Shown here in pieces: positions 34,072 to 43,049 of a DNA stretch of 64,000 bases. The stretch comes from Myxococcales bacterium (GTDB lineage Bacteria; Myxococcota_A; Polyangia; Polyangiales; Polyangiaceae). Below the pieces are notes generated by a model. That model did no database searches and was not told the origin of the DNA. It saw only the letters and a list, made by a program, of their open reading frames with translations. The position numbers and the translations under genes are program-made. Position 1 is the stretch's first letter. The number at the start of each line of letters is the position of its first letter. Location: positions 1,426,001-1,490,000 of the forward strand of contig JADJQX010000001.1 of the NCBI GenBank assembly GCA_016712525.1. The letters are read 5' to 3'.

Positions 34072-34809
34072 ATGAGAAGGATGTCCCGTGCGTTCGTGGT
34101 CGGTGGTGCGTTCGTGGCCCTCGCGGCGTGCACCTCGTTCGGGAGTGACTCGACCGACGCGCCCGTCGAGGGAGGCGCGGACGCGTCTTCGTCAGGGGAC
34201 GCCGGGCGCGACGAACCCGATGGGATCGACGCTACCGACGACGTCCGAGACGCATCGGTCGACGTCGGCGCCGAAGGCGGCGTCGAGGGCCCATGCCTAG
34301 GCGAGGTCGATTGCCCGCGCCTCGTCTTCGTGACGAGCGAGACCTTCTCCGGCGAAGACCTCGGTGGTGCGATCGCCGCCGACCAAAAGTGCACGGCCCG
34401 CGCGGTGCTTTCCAGCGCGTTGCCCGCGCTTCGCGTTCGAAAGTGGAAGGCGTGGATAAGCGACGACGACGCCAGCCGATCCGCGAGCTCGCGGCTCACG
34501 CACGGCACGCGCCCGTACCGCCTCCCGAGCGGCGCGCTCGTCGCGAACGACTGGGTTCAGCTCACGACCGGCGCCTTGCTCCACGCGATCGATCGCGACG
34601 AGACGGGCGCCCAAGTGGGCCAAGAGTACGTGTGGACCGGCACGCAGACCTCGGGGCAGGTCACACCTGCGAACTGCACGAACTGGACGATCGGCGGGGC
34701 CGAGAACAAGGGCACCGTGGGGCTCGCCAACCGCGCGGACAGCGTGTGGACGAACGCCGGTCTCGCCGCGTGCGGAGCGGGATATCGGCTCTACTGCTTC
34801 GAACAGTGA
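34072..34809 (+). CDS. Lipoprotein with DUF1554-like domain
   Basis: About 245 residues. Lipobox VALAAC, a ~70-residue acidic linker, then RLVFVTSETFSGEDLGGAIA, ADQKCTARA, KWKAWISDDDASR, ANDWVQLTTGALLHAIDRDE, EYVWTGTQTSG, CTNWT and CGAGYRLYCFEQ. This is the DUF1554 arrangement (C-type-lectin/endostatin-like), common in Leptospira and myxobacteria, probably a surface adhesin-type module. Start ATG 34072; ATG 34081 is equally possible. Confidence 0.75.
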   Translation: MRRMSRAFVVGGAFVALAACTSFGSDSTDAPVEGGADASSSGDAGRDEPDGIDATDDVRDASVDVGAEGGVEGPCLGEVDCPRLVFVTSETFSGEDLGGAIAADQKCTARAVLSSALPALRVRKWKAWISDDDASRSASSRLTHGTRPYRLPSGALVANDWVQLTTGALLHAIDRDETGAQVGQEYVWTGTQTSGQVTPANCTNWTIGGAENKGTVGLANRADSVWTNAGLAACGAGYRLYCFEQ

Positions 34810-34818
34810 GCGCGAACG

Positions 34819-34869
34819 GCTCCCTCGAGCACCTTGTGTAGGAATCGGAGCGGTGAGGTCCGAGGGAGC
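34819..34869. terminator. Inverted repeat between convergent genes
   Basis: GCTCCCTCG (34819-34827) and CGAGGGAGC (34861-34869) form a perfect 9-bp stem with a 33-nt loop, between stops at 34809 and 34871. Confidence 0.45.
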
Positions 34870-34870
34870 G

Positions 34871-35644
34871 TCAGTCGTTCGCCATCCAGGAGATCAGGCT
34901 GTCGAGGGCCCGCGCCTCCGGGTCTCCCACGTAGGTGTGGCCCACCTTGCCGAGCGAGCGGAACTGCGCCGGATACCCGGCCTCGGACAGCAACCTCGCG
35001 CTCTCGGCCAGGTAGCCATGGGTGGCGTCGTAGAGGCCCGCGGTGAACCCGACCTTCTTCACGCCCGAGCGCACGAGCACGTCCTTCTTCAGGCGCACGT
35101 TGGCCCCGACGAAGAGCGCGGCGCGAACCTTGTTCGGGTACGCCGTCAGGAGGTCCGCCGCCACGTAGGCGCCCTGCGAGAACCCGAGCAGCACGACGGG
35201 CGCGCTCGGATCGACCTCGGGCTCGCTCGCGACCTCGCGGACCGCCTGCGTCACCACCGCCCATTGTTCGGCGAGCGACCCACCCCACGAGTACTTCTGA
35301 CCGTCGCGCACGTTGGCGTGCGGGCACACGAGCCACCCGTACGTCGGCACGGCGTGGGCGAGCTCGGCGCACCCTCGCTCGGGGCTCCCGGCGATGCCGT
35401 GCAAGTATATGAAAACAGGCTGCTTTCCGCCTCGGTTGTCCGGGGGGAAGGCGAGCACGGAGCGCTTCTTGGGCTCGGGGCCCGCGAAGCTCGAGGTGCC
35501 TCGTGCGTCCTCGGTCACGCGCGTTTCTGCGTGGGCCGCAGGAGCGCGAAGCACCATGAAGGTCACGAGCAGGAAGAGCGACACACGCGCGAGAGTCGTA
35601 GCGAACGCGCGCATCTGCGCACGGGCCGTCGAAGAGGCAACCAT
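34871..35644 (-). CDS. Secreted alpha/beta hydrolase (phospholipase/carboxylesterase-like)
   Basis: 257 residues. A signal peptide (SLFLLVTFMVLRAPAAHA) precedes an alpha/beta-hydrolase core: oxyanion region FIYLHGIAGSPERGC, nucleophile elbow LLGFSQGAYVAA (Ser of GFSQG), acid region KVGFTAGLYDATHG and catalytic His in KVGHTYVG. Probably a periplasmic or secreted esterase. The first ten residues may not be used; the ATG at 35614 also works. Confidence 0.8.
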   Translation of the reverse strand: MVASSTARAQMRAFATTLARVSLFLLVTFMVLRAPAAHAETRVTEDARGTSSFAGPEPKKRSVLAFPPDNRGGKQPVFIYLHGIAGSPERGCAELAHAVPTYGWLVCPHANVRDGQKYSWGGSLAEQWAVVTQAVREVASEPEVDPSAPVVLLGFSQGAYVAADLLTAYPNKVRAALFVGANVRLKKDVLVRSGVKKVGFTAGLYDATHGYLAESARLLSEAGYPAQFRSLGKVGHTYVGDPEARALDSLISWMAND

Positions 35645-35820
35645 GGGTCACTCCGGGCGAAGCCGAGGCACCGCGTCGAGGGGTGCGTCGTCGGCGTTGG
35701 TTTCGAGAGGACATCGGCTGAGCCCTTCGATTCGTGACCCGCCCACGCGAATTTTCTTCGCTCGAACCGAGCGCCCGCCAAAACGCCGCGAGAGCCGCCC
35801 CGCGAGGGGACGACGTCAGC

Positions 35821-36741
35821 TCACTGTTCGCCGTCGTCGTCGGTCGTGCGTCCGGGTGCCGCCGAGGGCTCTTCCCAGGTCGTGTCGCGCGCCGCAAAAT
35901 CCTCGGGGCGCTCGAGGGAGATGCGCCCGATGGCGCCCGAGCGAAAGTCGGTCACGACGGTGTGGGCGGCCTTGTTCAGGTCGACCTTTCCGCCTGCGCG
36001 GAGCGCGCCGCGCTTCTTCCCGATCGCGACGAGGAGCTCGTCGGGCGGACCGAGCTCTGTGAGTTTGTAGCGACTCTTCAGCAGATCGGGGTACCGCTCG
36101 CTCAAGAACGCGCACGCGAAGAGCGCGATGGTCTCGAACTCGAGCGCCGTCTCCGGGATGGCGCCCCCGAGCGCGAGCCGGAGCGACGAGCCCTCGTCCT
36201 CGATCTTGGGCCACAAAATGCCGGGGACGTCGGAGATGACGACGCCGCTCTTGAGGATGACCCGCTGCACCGATTTGGTGACGGCGGGCTCGTCGCCGAC
36301 CTCGGCCACTTTGCGGCCCATGAGCGTGTTCACGAGCGTCGATTTGCCGACGTTCGGGATCCCGACGACGAGGGCGCGCACGGGGCGTTTGTCGAGGTTC
36401 GGGCGCGTCGCGAGGCGCGCGCACGCGGCCGGCACGCGCGAGAGGGTGTCGCCGTTCTTTTGGGTGGTGATGGCGAGCGCGGCCACCTCGGCGGACCTCG
36501 GCCCCGCCGGTTTCGCGAGGGCCGAGAGCCACGCGCGCGTGATCTCCGGGTCGGCGAGATCGCTCTTCGACAGCACCTTGAGGCAAGGCTTTTGGCCGCG
36601 CAGCTCTCCGAGCACGGGGTTCTCGCTCGACCGCGGCATGCGGGCGTCGAGCACCTCGATGACGACGTCGCACGTGGGGACGGCCTCGGCGATCGCGCGC
36701 CGCGCCTTCGCCATGTGACCGGGGTACCACTGGATGGCCAT
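35821..36741 (-). CDS. rbgA: Ribosome biogenesis GTPase RbgA/YlqF
   Basis: 306 residues, starting MAIQWYPGHMAKARRAI, the family N-terminus. Circularly permuted GTPase order: G4-like LSKSDLAD, then G1 GIPNVGKSTLVN, G2 Thr, and G3-like DVPGILWP. RbgA acts late in 50S subunit assembly. The C-terminal acidic tail (TTDDDGEQ) is unusual but harmless. ATG 36741 is chosen over longer readings because the conserved N-terminus starts there. Confidence 0.9.
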   Translation of the reverse strand: MAIQWYPGHMAKARRAIAEAVPTCDVVIEVLDARMPRSSENPVLGELRGQKPCLKVLSKSDLADPEITRAWLSALAKPAGPRSAEVAALAITTQKNGDTLSRVPAACARLATRPNLDKRPVRALVVGIPNVGKSTLVNTLMGRKVAEVGDEPAVTKSVQRVILKSGVVISDVPGILWPKIEDEGSSLRLALGGAIPETALEFETIALFACAFLSERYPDLLKSRYKLTELGPPDELLVAIGKKRGALRAGGKVDLNKAAHTVVTDFRSGAIGRISLERPEDFAARDTTWEEPSAAPGRTTDDDGEQ

Positions 36742-36877
36742 GCCGCGCCTTACCACTTCCCGCGGCGAACGGCTCGCCGAAGTAGCGTCTGCCACCCTCG
36801 CGCCTCGCCTGCGACCTGCGACGCGATCTCCCTGTCCACCGGCGCGGTGACGCGCGACCATGCGCGGAGGAGGAACG

Positions 36878-38455
36878 ATGAAACGTCGAGGCAACGCGGG
36901 ACCGGACACGAAAACGAAGGGCTCGAAGGCCGGTGGAGGGGCGAGCCCGAGCGCCCACCGTGAGGCCATCACCCGCATCGAGGCGAACGCCGCGCGAGCT
37001 GGCGTGACCCTCCCGAAGGGCGCGACGGAGGCCGCGATCTCGGCCGCCGAGGCCAAGATGGGCGTCAGGTTCCCGGCCGGGATGCGCGCGTTCTACCTCG
37101 CCCACGACGGCGGCCCGAGCGACGAGGTCTGCGACGGTCGTCAGCTCCTCTCGGTAGGGTCGATCGTCCACCAGTGGAAGATCTGGAAAGATCTCCTCGA
37201 CGCCGGTGAGCTCGAGGACGACGACGTCGACCCCGACACGGGCGTCGCCCCGTCGTGGTTCCACGCGAAGTGGATCCCCGTCACGCATGATTTCGGCGGA
37301 AATCATGACGTCGTGGATCTCGCGCCCGCGAAGGGTGGCACGCTCGGTCAGATCGTGTCCGTCTACCACGACGACGGCGCGCGCACGGTGGAGGGCGAGG
37401 ACTTCTTGTCGTGGCTCGAGGACAAGACCTGGGGCGAGGGGGACGAGGACGAGGATCGCGAGCCCGCGTACGACACGTCGAGCGCTCCGTCCCCGCTTCG
37501 CGAGGGCCCCTACGTGTTCCTCTTTCAGCTCGGCAAGGGCGCCAAGGCCGGAAAGACCCGCGTGCCTCGCGCCTTCACCACGGCGCCGTCCTACCTCTAT
37601 CGGCAGGACGCGAAGTCCCACGCCAAGAAGCTCGACGCCATCGACGAACCGGACGTCCCGGAGGACGAGGCCGACGTCGTGTTCGAGGCCATCGACGCGT
37701 TCGTGGATCTCCACGAGCTGCGTCGCGAGCTCTACGAGGACGCGGAGATCGAGAGCGGGCGCGAGTACGCCGAGACCCGAGGGTTCCATGCGGGCGCGAG
37801 CTACGCGGACGCCAAGGCGGCCCTCGCGAAGGGTGGCTTCGTGGTGGTCGACTTGCAGGCGCCTCCGGGCGTCGGGGCCGACATCGACGCGTTGGCGAGG
37901 CACACCCGGCTCGGCTCTCTCCCGCTCCTCACGAAGGCCCTCCGCGCCGGCGACTGGCTCGTGCATGGCTCCGGGGCTCGCGACGTGCTCGCCGAGGCCC
38001 TCGCGAAGGGGCGCGCGGAGGCCTTGTTCCCGGCGCTCGCTCGGGCGGCGACCGGCTTCACGTCGAAGATGCGGAAGCTCCTCGTGGTGGCCCTCTACGA
38101 GGCGTGGGTGCGCGCGCGAACCGTGGAAGATACACATGATCGGGACGTGACGCGCACCTTGTGTGCGGCGCTCGCGCCCGAGCTCGATGCGCACGCCAAA
38201 ACACGCCTCGCCGACCTCGGCCTCCTCCCCCGCGAGGCCCCCGCGAAGGGCAAGGTCACGGACGTCGCCCTGGCGTTCGACGCGGTGCTCGCCCGCGTGT
38301 CGGCCGAGGCCGACGAGGCCCGGGAGCGCGCCGCCGCGAAGAAGAAGCCCGCCGTCAAGGTGGCGACGAAGAAGGTCACGAAGGGCGACGGTGGAAAACC
38401 AGGAAAAAAGCGCGGCGCCCGGGCGAAAGGCAAGGGCGCCACCAAGGCCCGCTGA
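36878..38455 (+). CDS. SMI1/KNR4 domain protein with Lys-rich tail
   Basis: About 525 residues. AGGAGG lies 6 bp before the ATG at 36878. After a basic leader comes a SMI1/KNR4 (SUKH) domain at ~25-190: AEAKMGVRFPAGMRAFYLAH, WIPVTHDFGGNHDVVDLAP, VSVYHDDGARTVEGEDFLSW. SUKH domains are frequent in immunity proteins. The middle (190-490) is unassigned, with a TIR-unrelated helical region, and the last 45 residues are Lys/Ala-rich (AAKKKPAVKVATKKVTKG), suggesting nucleic-acid binding. Confidence 0.75.
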   Translation: MKRRGNAGPDTKTKGSKAGGGASPSAHREAITRIEANAARAGVTLPKGATEAAISAAEAKMGVRFPAGMRAFYLAHDGGPSDEVCDGRQLLSVGSIVHQWKIWKDLLDAGELEDDDVDPDTGVAPSWFHAKWIPVTHDFGGNHDVVDLAPAKGGTLGQIVSVYHDDGARTVEGEDFLSWLEDKTWGEGDEDEDREPAYDTSSAPSPLREGPYVFLFQLGKGAKAGKTRVPRAFTTAPSYLYRQDAKSHAKKLDAIDEPDVPEDEADVVFEAIDAFVDLHELRRELYEDAEIESGREYAETRGFHAGASYADAKAALAKGGFVVVDLQAPPGVGADIDALARHTRLGSLPLLTKALRAGDWLVHGSGARDVLAEALAKGRAEALFPALARAATGFTSKMRKLLVVALYEAWVRARTVEDTHDRDVTRTLCAALAPELDAHAKTRLADLGLLPREAPAKGKVTDVALAFDAVLARVSAEADEARERAAAKKKPAVKVATKKVTKGDGGKPGKKRGARAKGKGATKAR

Positions 38456-38475
38456 TCCGCGGCGGCCGAGGAGCA

Positions 38476-38519
38476 CGAGGTTCCCCGGGGGGGCCGCGCC
38501 GGTGCTCCACGTCCGCACG
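38476..38519. terminator. Inverted repeat between convergent genes
   Basis: GGAGCAC and GTGCTCC flank a GC-rich loop between the SMI1 gene stop (38455) and the minus-strand stop at 38535. Coordinates approximate to a few bases. Confidence 0.4.
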
Positions 38520-38534
38520 AACGCGCGTGCCGAT

Positions 38535-40001
38535 TCAGCGCGGAACCGCCGAACGCACCTTCATGCGCCGCGCGAGGGCCGCGCTCTCGGCGCGATCGAT
38601 GCGGGCCCGGAAGGCCTCGAGCGTGCGCCCGATCACTCCGTCTTTGCGCGTGAGCACGGCGTCGTTGGGGCGAGCTTCGGAGGTGAGCTTCCCGTAGTGG
38701 ATGTAGCCGTCGTAGAGCTGCCCGCGCGTGCCCGAGCCCACGACCTCTTCGTCGGGCTCGAGCCCGAGCGGGTTCGTCTCGCACGTGGTCTGCCCGGGGC
38801 GGTTCGTCGCGACGAAGACGGGTTGAGCCGGCTCGTGGCCGAACGCCGTCGTGAGCGTGCGCGGCTCGCCGGGGAGGCGCTGATCGCGGCCGTACCGAAT
38901 GACGCTCCCGTCACCGTAGGCGGGAGCGATCGAGAGCACCTTGCCCTTCGTGAGCGCGTACTCCTTGTCCATGCGGCTGCCGGCCGACGCGGCGTGTTTG
39001 TTCGTGTGGAACGCGCCCATGTGGAGGTACATGCGGTCCTCGGCCTTCGGCATCGCCATGCGCATGTTGTAGAAGATCACCTCCTCGCGCTTCGCGAACC
39101 ACTCCTGCCCCTGGGCCGTCCCTTCGTCGTAGGCGAACGCGGCCACCCAAAGCGCGTGGGTCATGGCGACGAGCCTGTCGCAATCGGCCGGCGTGAGCTC
39201 CGCGCAGATCTCGTTCTTCTTCGCCATGATCGCGTCGAAGTAGGTGCGTGTGCGCGTGAGCTCCTCGGGAGTCGGCATGTCCGAGGCATACGTCGGCAAC
39301 GTATCGAGCACGGCGCCTCGCTGTGTCGTGAGCTCTTGCGCGAGCGCGCGGAGGGCCTCGGAGGGGAGCTCGGTCGTCGTGGGCACGTCGACGGCGGCGA
39401 CGTGGATCTTCTTCCCCGTTTCGCGCTGTTTGCGCGCGATTTCGGTCAGGATCGCGCCGAACATGTTGGGCGCGAGGCTCTGCACGACCTGCTCGCCCAC
39501 GGGGTCCGTGCCCGAGTCGACGTAGCGCTGGATCGGCGCCTCGAAGTCCATGGGGAGCTCGTACCCGAGCACGTTCACGAGCCCCTTTTGCGCGAGCTCC
39601 TCGAACACGAGGCTCGACACGATGCCGATCTCGTTCGAGCCGTGCACCTCGCCCATCATGAAGATGCGCTTGTCTCCGTAGAGATCGACGAGGCCGCGCA
39701 GGTCCCAGAGGTTCTTCGAGCCGGACGCGCATCGAATGGGCTCTCCGATCCCCTTGAGGAGCTCGGTGATGGCGTCGCGCGCCTTCGGGGCGGGGCCGGT
39801 CGTCGGGCAGACCGTGGGCGCCGGCGGTCGCTCGCACGAGCCGGGCGGCTCGCCGTCAGGGACCTGACGATCGACCGACGCATCCGTAACGCTCGGATCC
39901 ACGACACCCGCGTCGGTCACCGGATCGATCGTGGTCGAACCCCCACACGCGGCGCCCGCACCCACGAAAGCAGCCAAAAAACCGGCGATCCAACGATGCA
40001 T
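38535..40001 (-). CDS. Lipoprotein, Tiki/erythromycin-esterase-like fold
   Basis: About 488 residues. Lipobox FVGAGAAC, an Asp/Val/Pro linker, then RIFMMGEVHGSNEIGIVSSL, whose GExHG motif begins the Tiki/ChaN/EreA-type metalloenzyme superfamily; further His/Glu-containing segments are VNVLGYELPMDFEAPIQ, MTHALWVAAFAYDEG and MYLHMGAFHTNKHAA. Probably a metal-dependent hydrolase or protease-like protein on the cell surface; the substrate is unknown. Start ATG 40001. Confidence 0.7.
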   Translation of the reverse strand: MHRWIAGFLAAFVGAGAACGGSTTIDPVTDAGVVDPSVTDASVDRQVPDGEPPGSCERPPAPTVCPTTGPAPKARDAITELLKGIGEPIRCASGSKNLWDLRGLVDLYGDKRIFMMGEVHGSNEIGIVSSLVFEELAQKGLVNVLGYELPMDFEAPIQRYVDSGTDPVGEQVVQSLAPNMFGAILTEIARKQRETGKKIHVAAVDVPTTTELPSEALRALAQELTTQRGAVLDTLPTYASDMPTPEELTRTRTYFDAIMAKKNEICAELTPADCDRLVAMTHALWVAAFAYDEGTAQGQEWFAKREEVIFYNMRMAMPKAEDRMYLHMGAFHTNKHAASAGSRMDKEYALTKGKVLSIAPAYGDGSVIRYGRDQRLPGEPRTLTTAFGHEPAQPVFVATNRPGQTTCETNPLGLEPDEEVVGSGTRGQLYDGYIHYGKLTSEARPNDAVLTRKDGVIGRTLEAFRARIDRAESAALARRMKVRSAVPR

Positions 40002-40148
40002 AAGACCTCTTCGTCGCCTCGTGTGTGGCTCACCCTGACCCACGTTTCGCGAGGCACGAGCGCGTAAGCAACTCGGGTGCCATGGGCCGGCCGCGCCCGC
40101 CCCAGTTTGGTGCCCCGTGTGCCGAGGAGGCAGGTACGGTGAAAGGTC

Positions 40149-40727
40149 ATGCGACTCTACTTCACCGTGCCCTTCGCCTTCAGTGTCGCCCTCGGTCTCG
40201 TGGTCGCTTGCGGTGGAGAGCCGTCCCCCGCCGACAACTGCCGGGAGTTTCTCGACATCAGCGAGACGTGCGCGAAAAATAGTGGGAGGACGTTGCCGAC
40301 CAACTCGGCCGCGTGCGACGACCCGAGCGTCGCCGACCCGCGGACGCAGGCCCAGATGACCTGCGCCATCGAGCACGAGGCGGCCTACTGCGCCACGCTC
40401 GTCGCGGGCCTGTCCGGGAACGCGAACCCGGCGCTCGCCCGCGATCCGGCCGTGCTCAAGCTGAACGCATGCGTGGCTTCGCGGATGGCCGCCGAGCCGT
40501 GCAGGGCGGCCATCCTCGCCATGGGCGACTGCGGCGCGGCGATCGGGCTCGCGAACGCCGAGACGTGCACCGGACAGGCTGCCGCCGTCGCCAACTGCAT
40601 CGTCCAGAACAAGGCCGGCGCGTGCTCCCTCGGGAACCCGAACCGCACCGCCACCACGTTCACGCCCGACGAGCTCGCCTACCAGAAGTGTGTCGTCGCG
40701 ATCACGACCGACGCGGGGCGCGACTGA
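40149..40727 (+). CDS. Cys-rich lipoprotein
   Basis: 192 residues. Lipobox ALGLVVAC; the mature protein has about eleven Cys spaced through helices (DNCREFLDISETCAKNSGR, MTCAIEHEAAYCATLV, CVASRMAAEPCRAAILAMGD). Paired Cys helices suggest a disulfide-stapled helical bundle. Family not recognised. Its stop is 6 bp from the convergent DUF4153 gene stop. Confidence 0.65.
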   Translation: MRLYFTVPFAFSVALGLVVACGGEPSPADNCREFLDISETCAKNSGRTLPTNSAACDDPSVADPRTQAQMTCAIEHEAAYCATLVAGLSGNANPALARDPAVLKLNACVASRMAAEPCRAAILAMGDCGAAIGLANAETCTGQAAAVANCIVQNKAGACSLGNPNRTATTFTPDELAYQKCVVAITTDAGRD

Positions 40728-40733
40728 GCGGGG

Positions 40734-42716
40734 TCATTTCGGGACCACGGCCTCCCACGTGCCGTTAGCCGCGCGCGTGGTCACTTGGCTCACCTGCCAC
40801 GTGTGCGTGTGGTGGTCGCCGCAGCCGTAGCCGCAGGTCGAGTAGGTCTGCCGAACGAGCTCGAGCTTCACGGTCTCGGTCGAGCCTCCGGCTGCGGGTA
40901 CGAAGGTGACGTACGCCGAGCAGTGGCTCGGGTCCTCGGCGGCGCGAAACTCCGGCGAGCTCGCCGAGCTCGAGGGGCGTCGCGTGAGCTCGCTCGTGAT
41001 CCACTCTTTCACCACGAGCTCGTGCTGGGTCTCGGCCGGCAGCACCTTGTGGATCTCGGAGAGCGCGATCTCGCCTTCGATGGCGGAATTTCGCAGGTAC
41101 TCGAAGGGCACGATGGCCGCTTCGCGGTCGACGTCCCCGAGCACGCGTTCCATCTTGCCTCGCGCGGCCTCGAGCTCCTTCAAGGCCGACACGGGCGCGA
41201 AGGCTGCCTCGCGTCGGGGGGTCTCCTTACCGATCTCGTATTCGAGGCGATCTCGCTCGTTCAGGAGCAGCGCGGCCACGCCTCGGCGAATGCGCACGTC
41301 CGAGTGGTCGAGCAGGGGCAAGAACACAGCGACGCTCTCCGGCTCGTGAAACTGCTCCATCGCGTGCACGAGCGCTTGGTAGTCGTCGCTCTGGACGCGT
41401 GCCACGTTCACGCGCGCCGAGAGGCGATGCGTCGGCGCCACGGCGAACACGAGGGCGAGCACCAGCCCCGCCTCGAAAGAGCGACGGAGGAGCCACATGA
41501 ACGTCCTCTTCCACGCGAGCTTCACGCCGACGAGGCCGAGCGTAACGACCACGAAGAGCGTTCCGGTCATGCCGAAGATGCGCGCGTCCGAGAGCCCGCT
41601 CGTCTCGACGTGGATCTCCATCCGGCGAAACGTGCCCACCGCGAGCACGAGGCCCTGGGCGAGCCACGCGTAGGCGAGGAAGCGGGCGTTGCGGGCGCGC
41701 TTCACGTGAGCGAGGCCACCCCGAAAGAACCAACCCACGACCACCGTCATCAGGCCGAGGGCCACGGTGAGCCAGGCCGCGCCGGCATGGGCGTACGCGC
41801 GCGTGCTCGTGCCGGGGGGAGGCGAGCCCGCCCACAGGTACATGGCGTCGAGCCCGTTGTAGGCAAAAAATAGCATGTTCATCGTCGCGAGCGACGAGAC
41901 GGCGGTGACCACCTCGGCGCGTTCGGCCGTCGTGAACGGCGCGCTCTCGCGGGCTCGGCTCGGCGTGAACGCGGGCTTCGTCAGCATCACGGCGCCCGTC
42001 GTGAACACGAGCAGCGCGAAGAGCCGGAGGGCCGTCGGGAGGGTCACGCTGCCGAAAATCTTCTTCGCCACGTCGGAGACGACGGGGTTGGCTGCGGCGA
42101 AGATCCCACCGAAGACCGTGAGCAAGGCGACGGGGACGACGACGGGTGCGACGCGCGCGACGAAGCTCGAGGGGGCGCCGTCACGCCGTCGCGCGAGCGC
42201 TCGGACGAGGGAGGCCACGCGGCCCGGGAGCTGCCCGAACGTCAGGAACCCGGAGCGCACGACGTCCGGGAGATAGGCGTCGCGCTGGCGCACGAGCACG
42301 GCCGTCGCGCCGAGGAACACGAGGCCGAGCACCAGCGTGAGGAGCGTCGGGCCGTAGGCCGACCTGGCCGCCGCGACGAGGGTCCCGGTTACCGCGAAGC
42401 CGAGACGGAGAGACCACCTTTGGGCCTTCGGGAGCGCGACCAGCAGGAGCGTCGTCAGCGAGAGGAACGCGGCGGTCGAGAGCCCCCCCAACACGGGGAT
42501 GTCCGTGTCGGTCGAGTACGGGAGGTCGACGTGGCGCACGAACGCGAGATCGGCGAGAGCCACCACGGCCGCCACCGCGGCCACGTCGCGGAGGCGCGCC
42601 ACGGGCTTCGGAGGCTCGGTGAGGGCGAAGTCGATGGGCTCGGGCGAAGCGCGGTACGGGTGCCCTTGGTGGGGTGGTCGGGGCTCGGTAGTGGGGGTTC
42701 CGATCGTGGTGTGCAT
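40734..42716 (-). CDS. DUF4153/DUF4173 multi-pass membrane protein
   Basis: 660 residues. About ten to twelve membrane segments between residues 45 and 430, with the family phrases VFGGIFAAANPVVSDVAKKI, FFAYNGLDAMYLWAGSPPPG and TSTRAYAHAGAAWLTVALGL. The C-terminal ~200 residues are soluble, with a HEAT-like SDVRIRRGVAALLLNERDRL and a Cys/His-containing end (YSTCGYGCGDHHTHTW) that might bind metal. DUF4173 proteins have no established function. Confidence 0.8.
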   Translation of the reverse strand: MHTTIGTPTTEPRPPHQGHPYRASPEPIDFALTEPPKPVARLRDVAAVAAVVALADLAFVRHVDLPYSTDTDIPVLGGLSTAAFLSLTTLLLVALPKAQRWSLRLGFAVTGTLVAAARSAYGPTLLTLVLGLVFLGATAVLVRQRDAYLPDVVRSGFLTFGQLPGRVASLVRALARRRDGAPSSFVARVAPVVVPVALLTVFGGIFAAANPVVSDVAKKIFGSVTLPTALRLFALLVFTTGAVMLTKPAFTPSRARESAPFTTAERAEVVTAVSSLATMNMLFFAYNGLDAMYLWAGSPPPGTSTRAYAHAGAAWLTVALGLMTVVVGWFFRGGLAHVKRARNARFLAYAWLAQGLVLAVGTFRRMEIHVETSGLSDARIFGMTGTLFVVVTLGLVGVKLAWKRTFMWLLRRSFEAGLVLALVFAVAPTHRLSARVNVARVQSDDYQALVHAMEQFHEPESVAVFLPLLDHSDVRIRRGVAALLLNERDRLEYEIGKETPRREAAFAPVSALKELEAARGKMERVLGDVDREAAIVPFEYLRNSAIEGEIALSEIHKVLPAETQHELVVKEWITSELTRRPSSSASSPEFRAAEDPSHCSAYVTFVPAAGGSTETVKLELVRQTYSTCGYGCGDHHTHTWQVSQVTTRAANGTWEAVVPK

Positions 42717-43049
42717 GACCGACCGTGTCGCGCCGGCGTCGCGCGCGCACGCCTCGAACCCCTCGATTCACCGACGTTTCATCGATGTCGATCGCGTGCA
42801 CGCTCCTGTCCGAACGGCGTTCACACGGCGTTCATGTCGGCGAGCGAAGCGAGGACGTCGCATGTCCGGGGCGCGACTGCGACGTGCAAATCTTGCCGGC
42901 CATGGCCCGCTCGTCCGTCGCCGTCGTGGTGGGGAACGGATCCACCAGATCGGTCCCCGCCGAAGGGCGTCGCCGTTCGCACGTGCGCGTCGGGCTCGAA
43001 AAAAGACCATGTCGGATGGAGGCACACATTCTGCAAAACCATTGAAATC
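42717..43049. other. Divergent intergenic region, no gene seen
   Basis: About 330 bp between the DUF4153 gene and the protease gene. It carries a short direct repeat (CGGCGTTCA twice within 20 bp near 42818-42836) and a relatively A-rich stretch just before the protease start (CTGCAAAACCATTGAAATC). No RNA gene or clear promoter was recognised. Confidence 0.5.
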
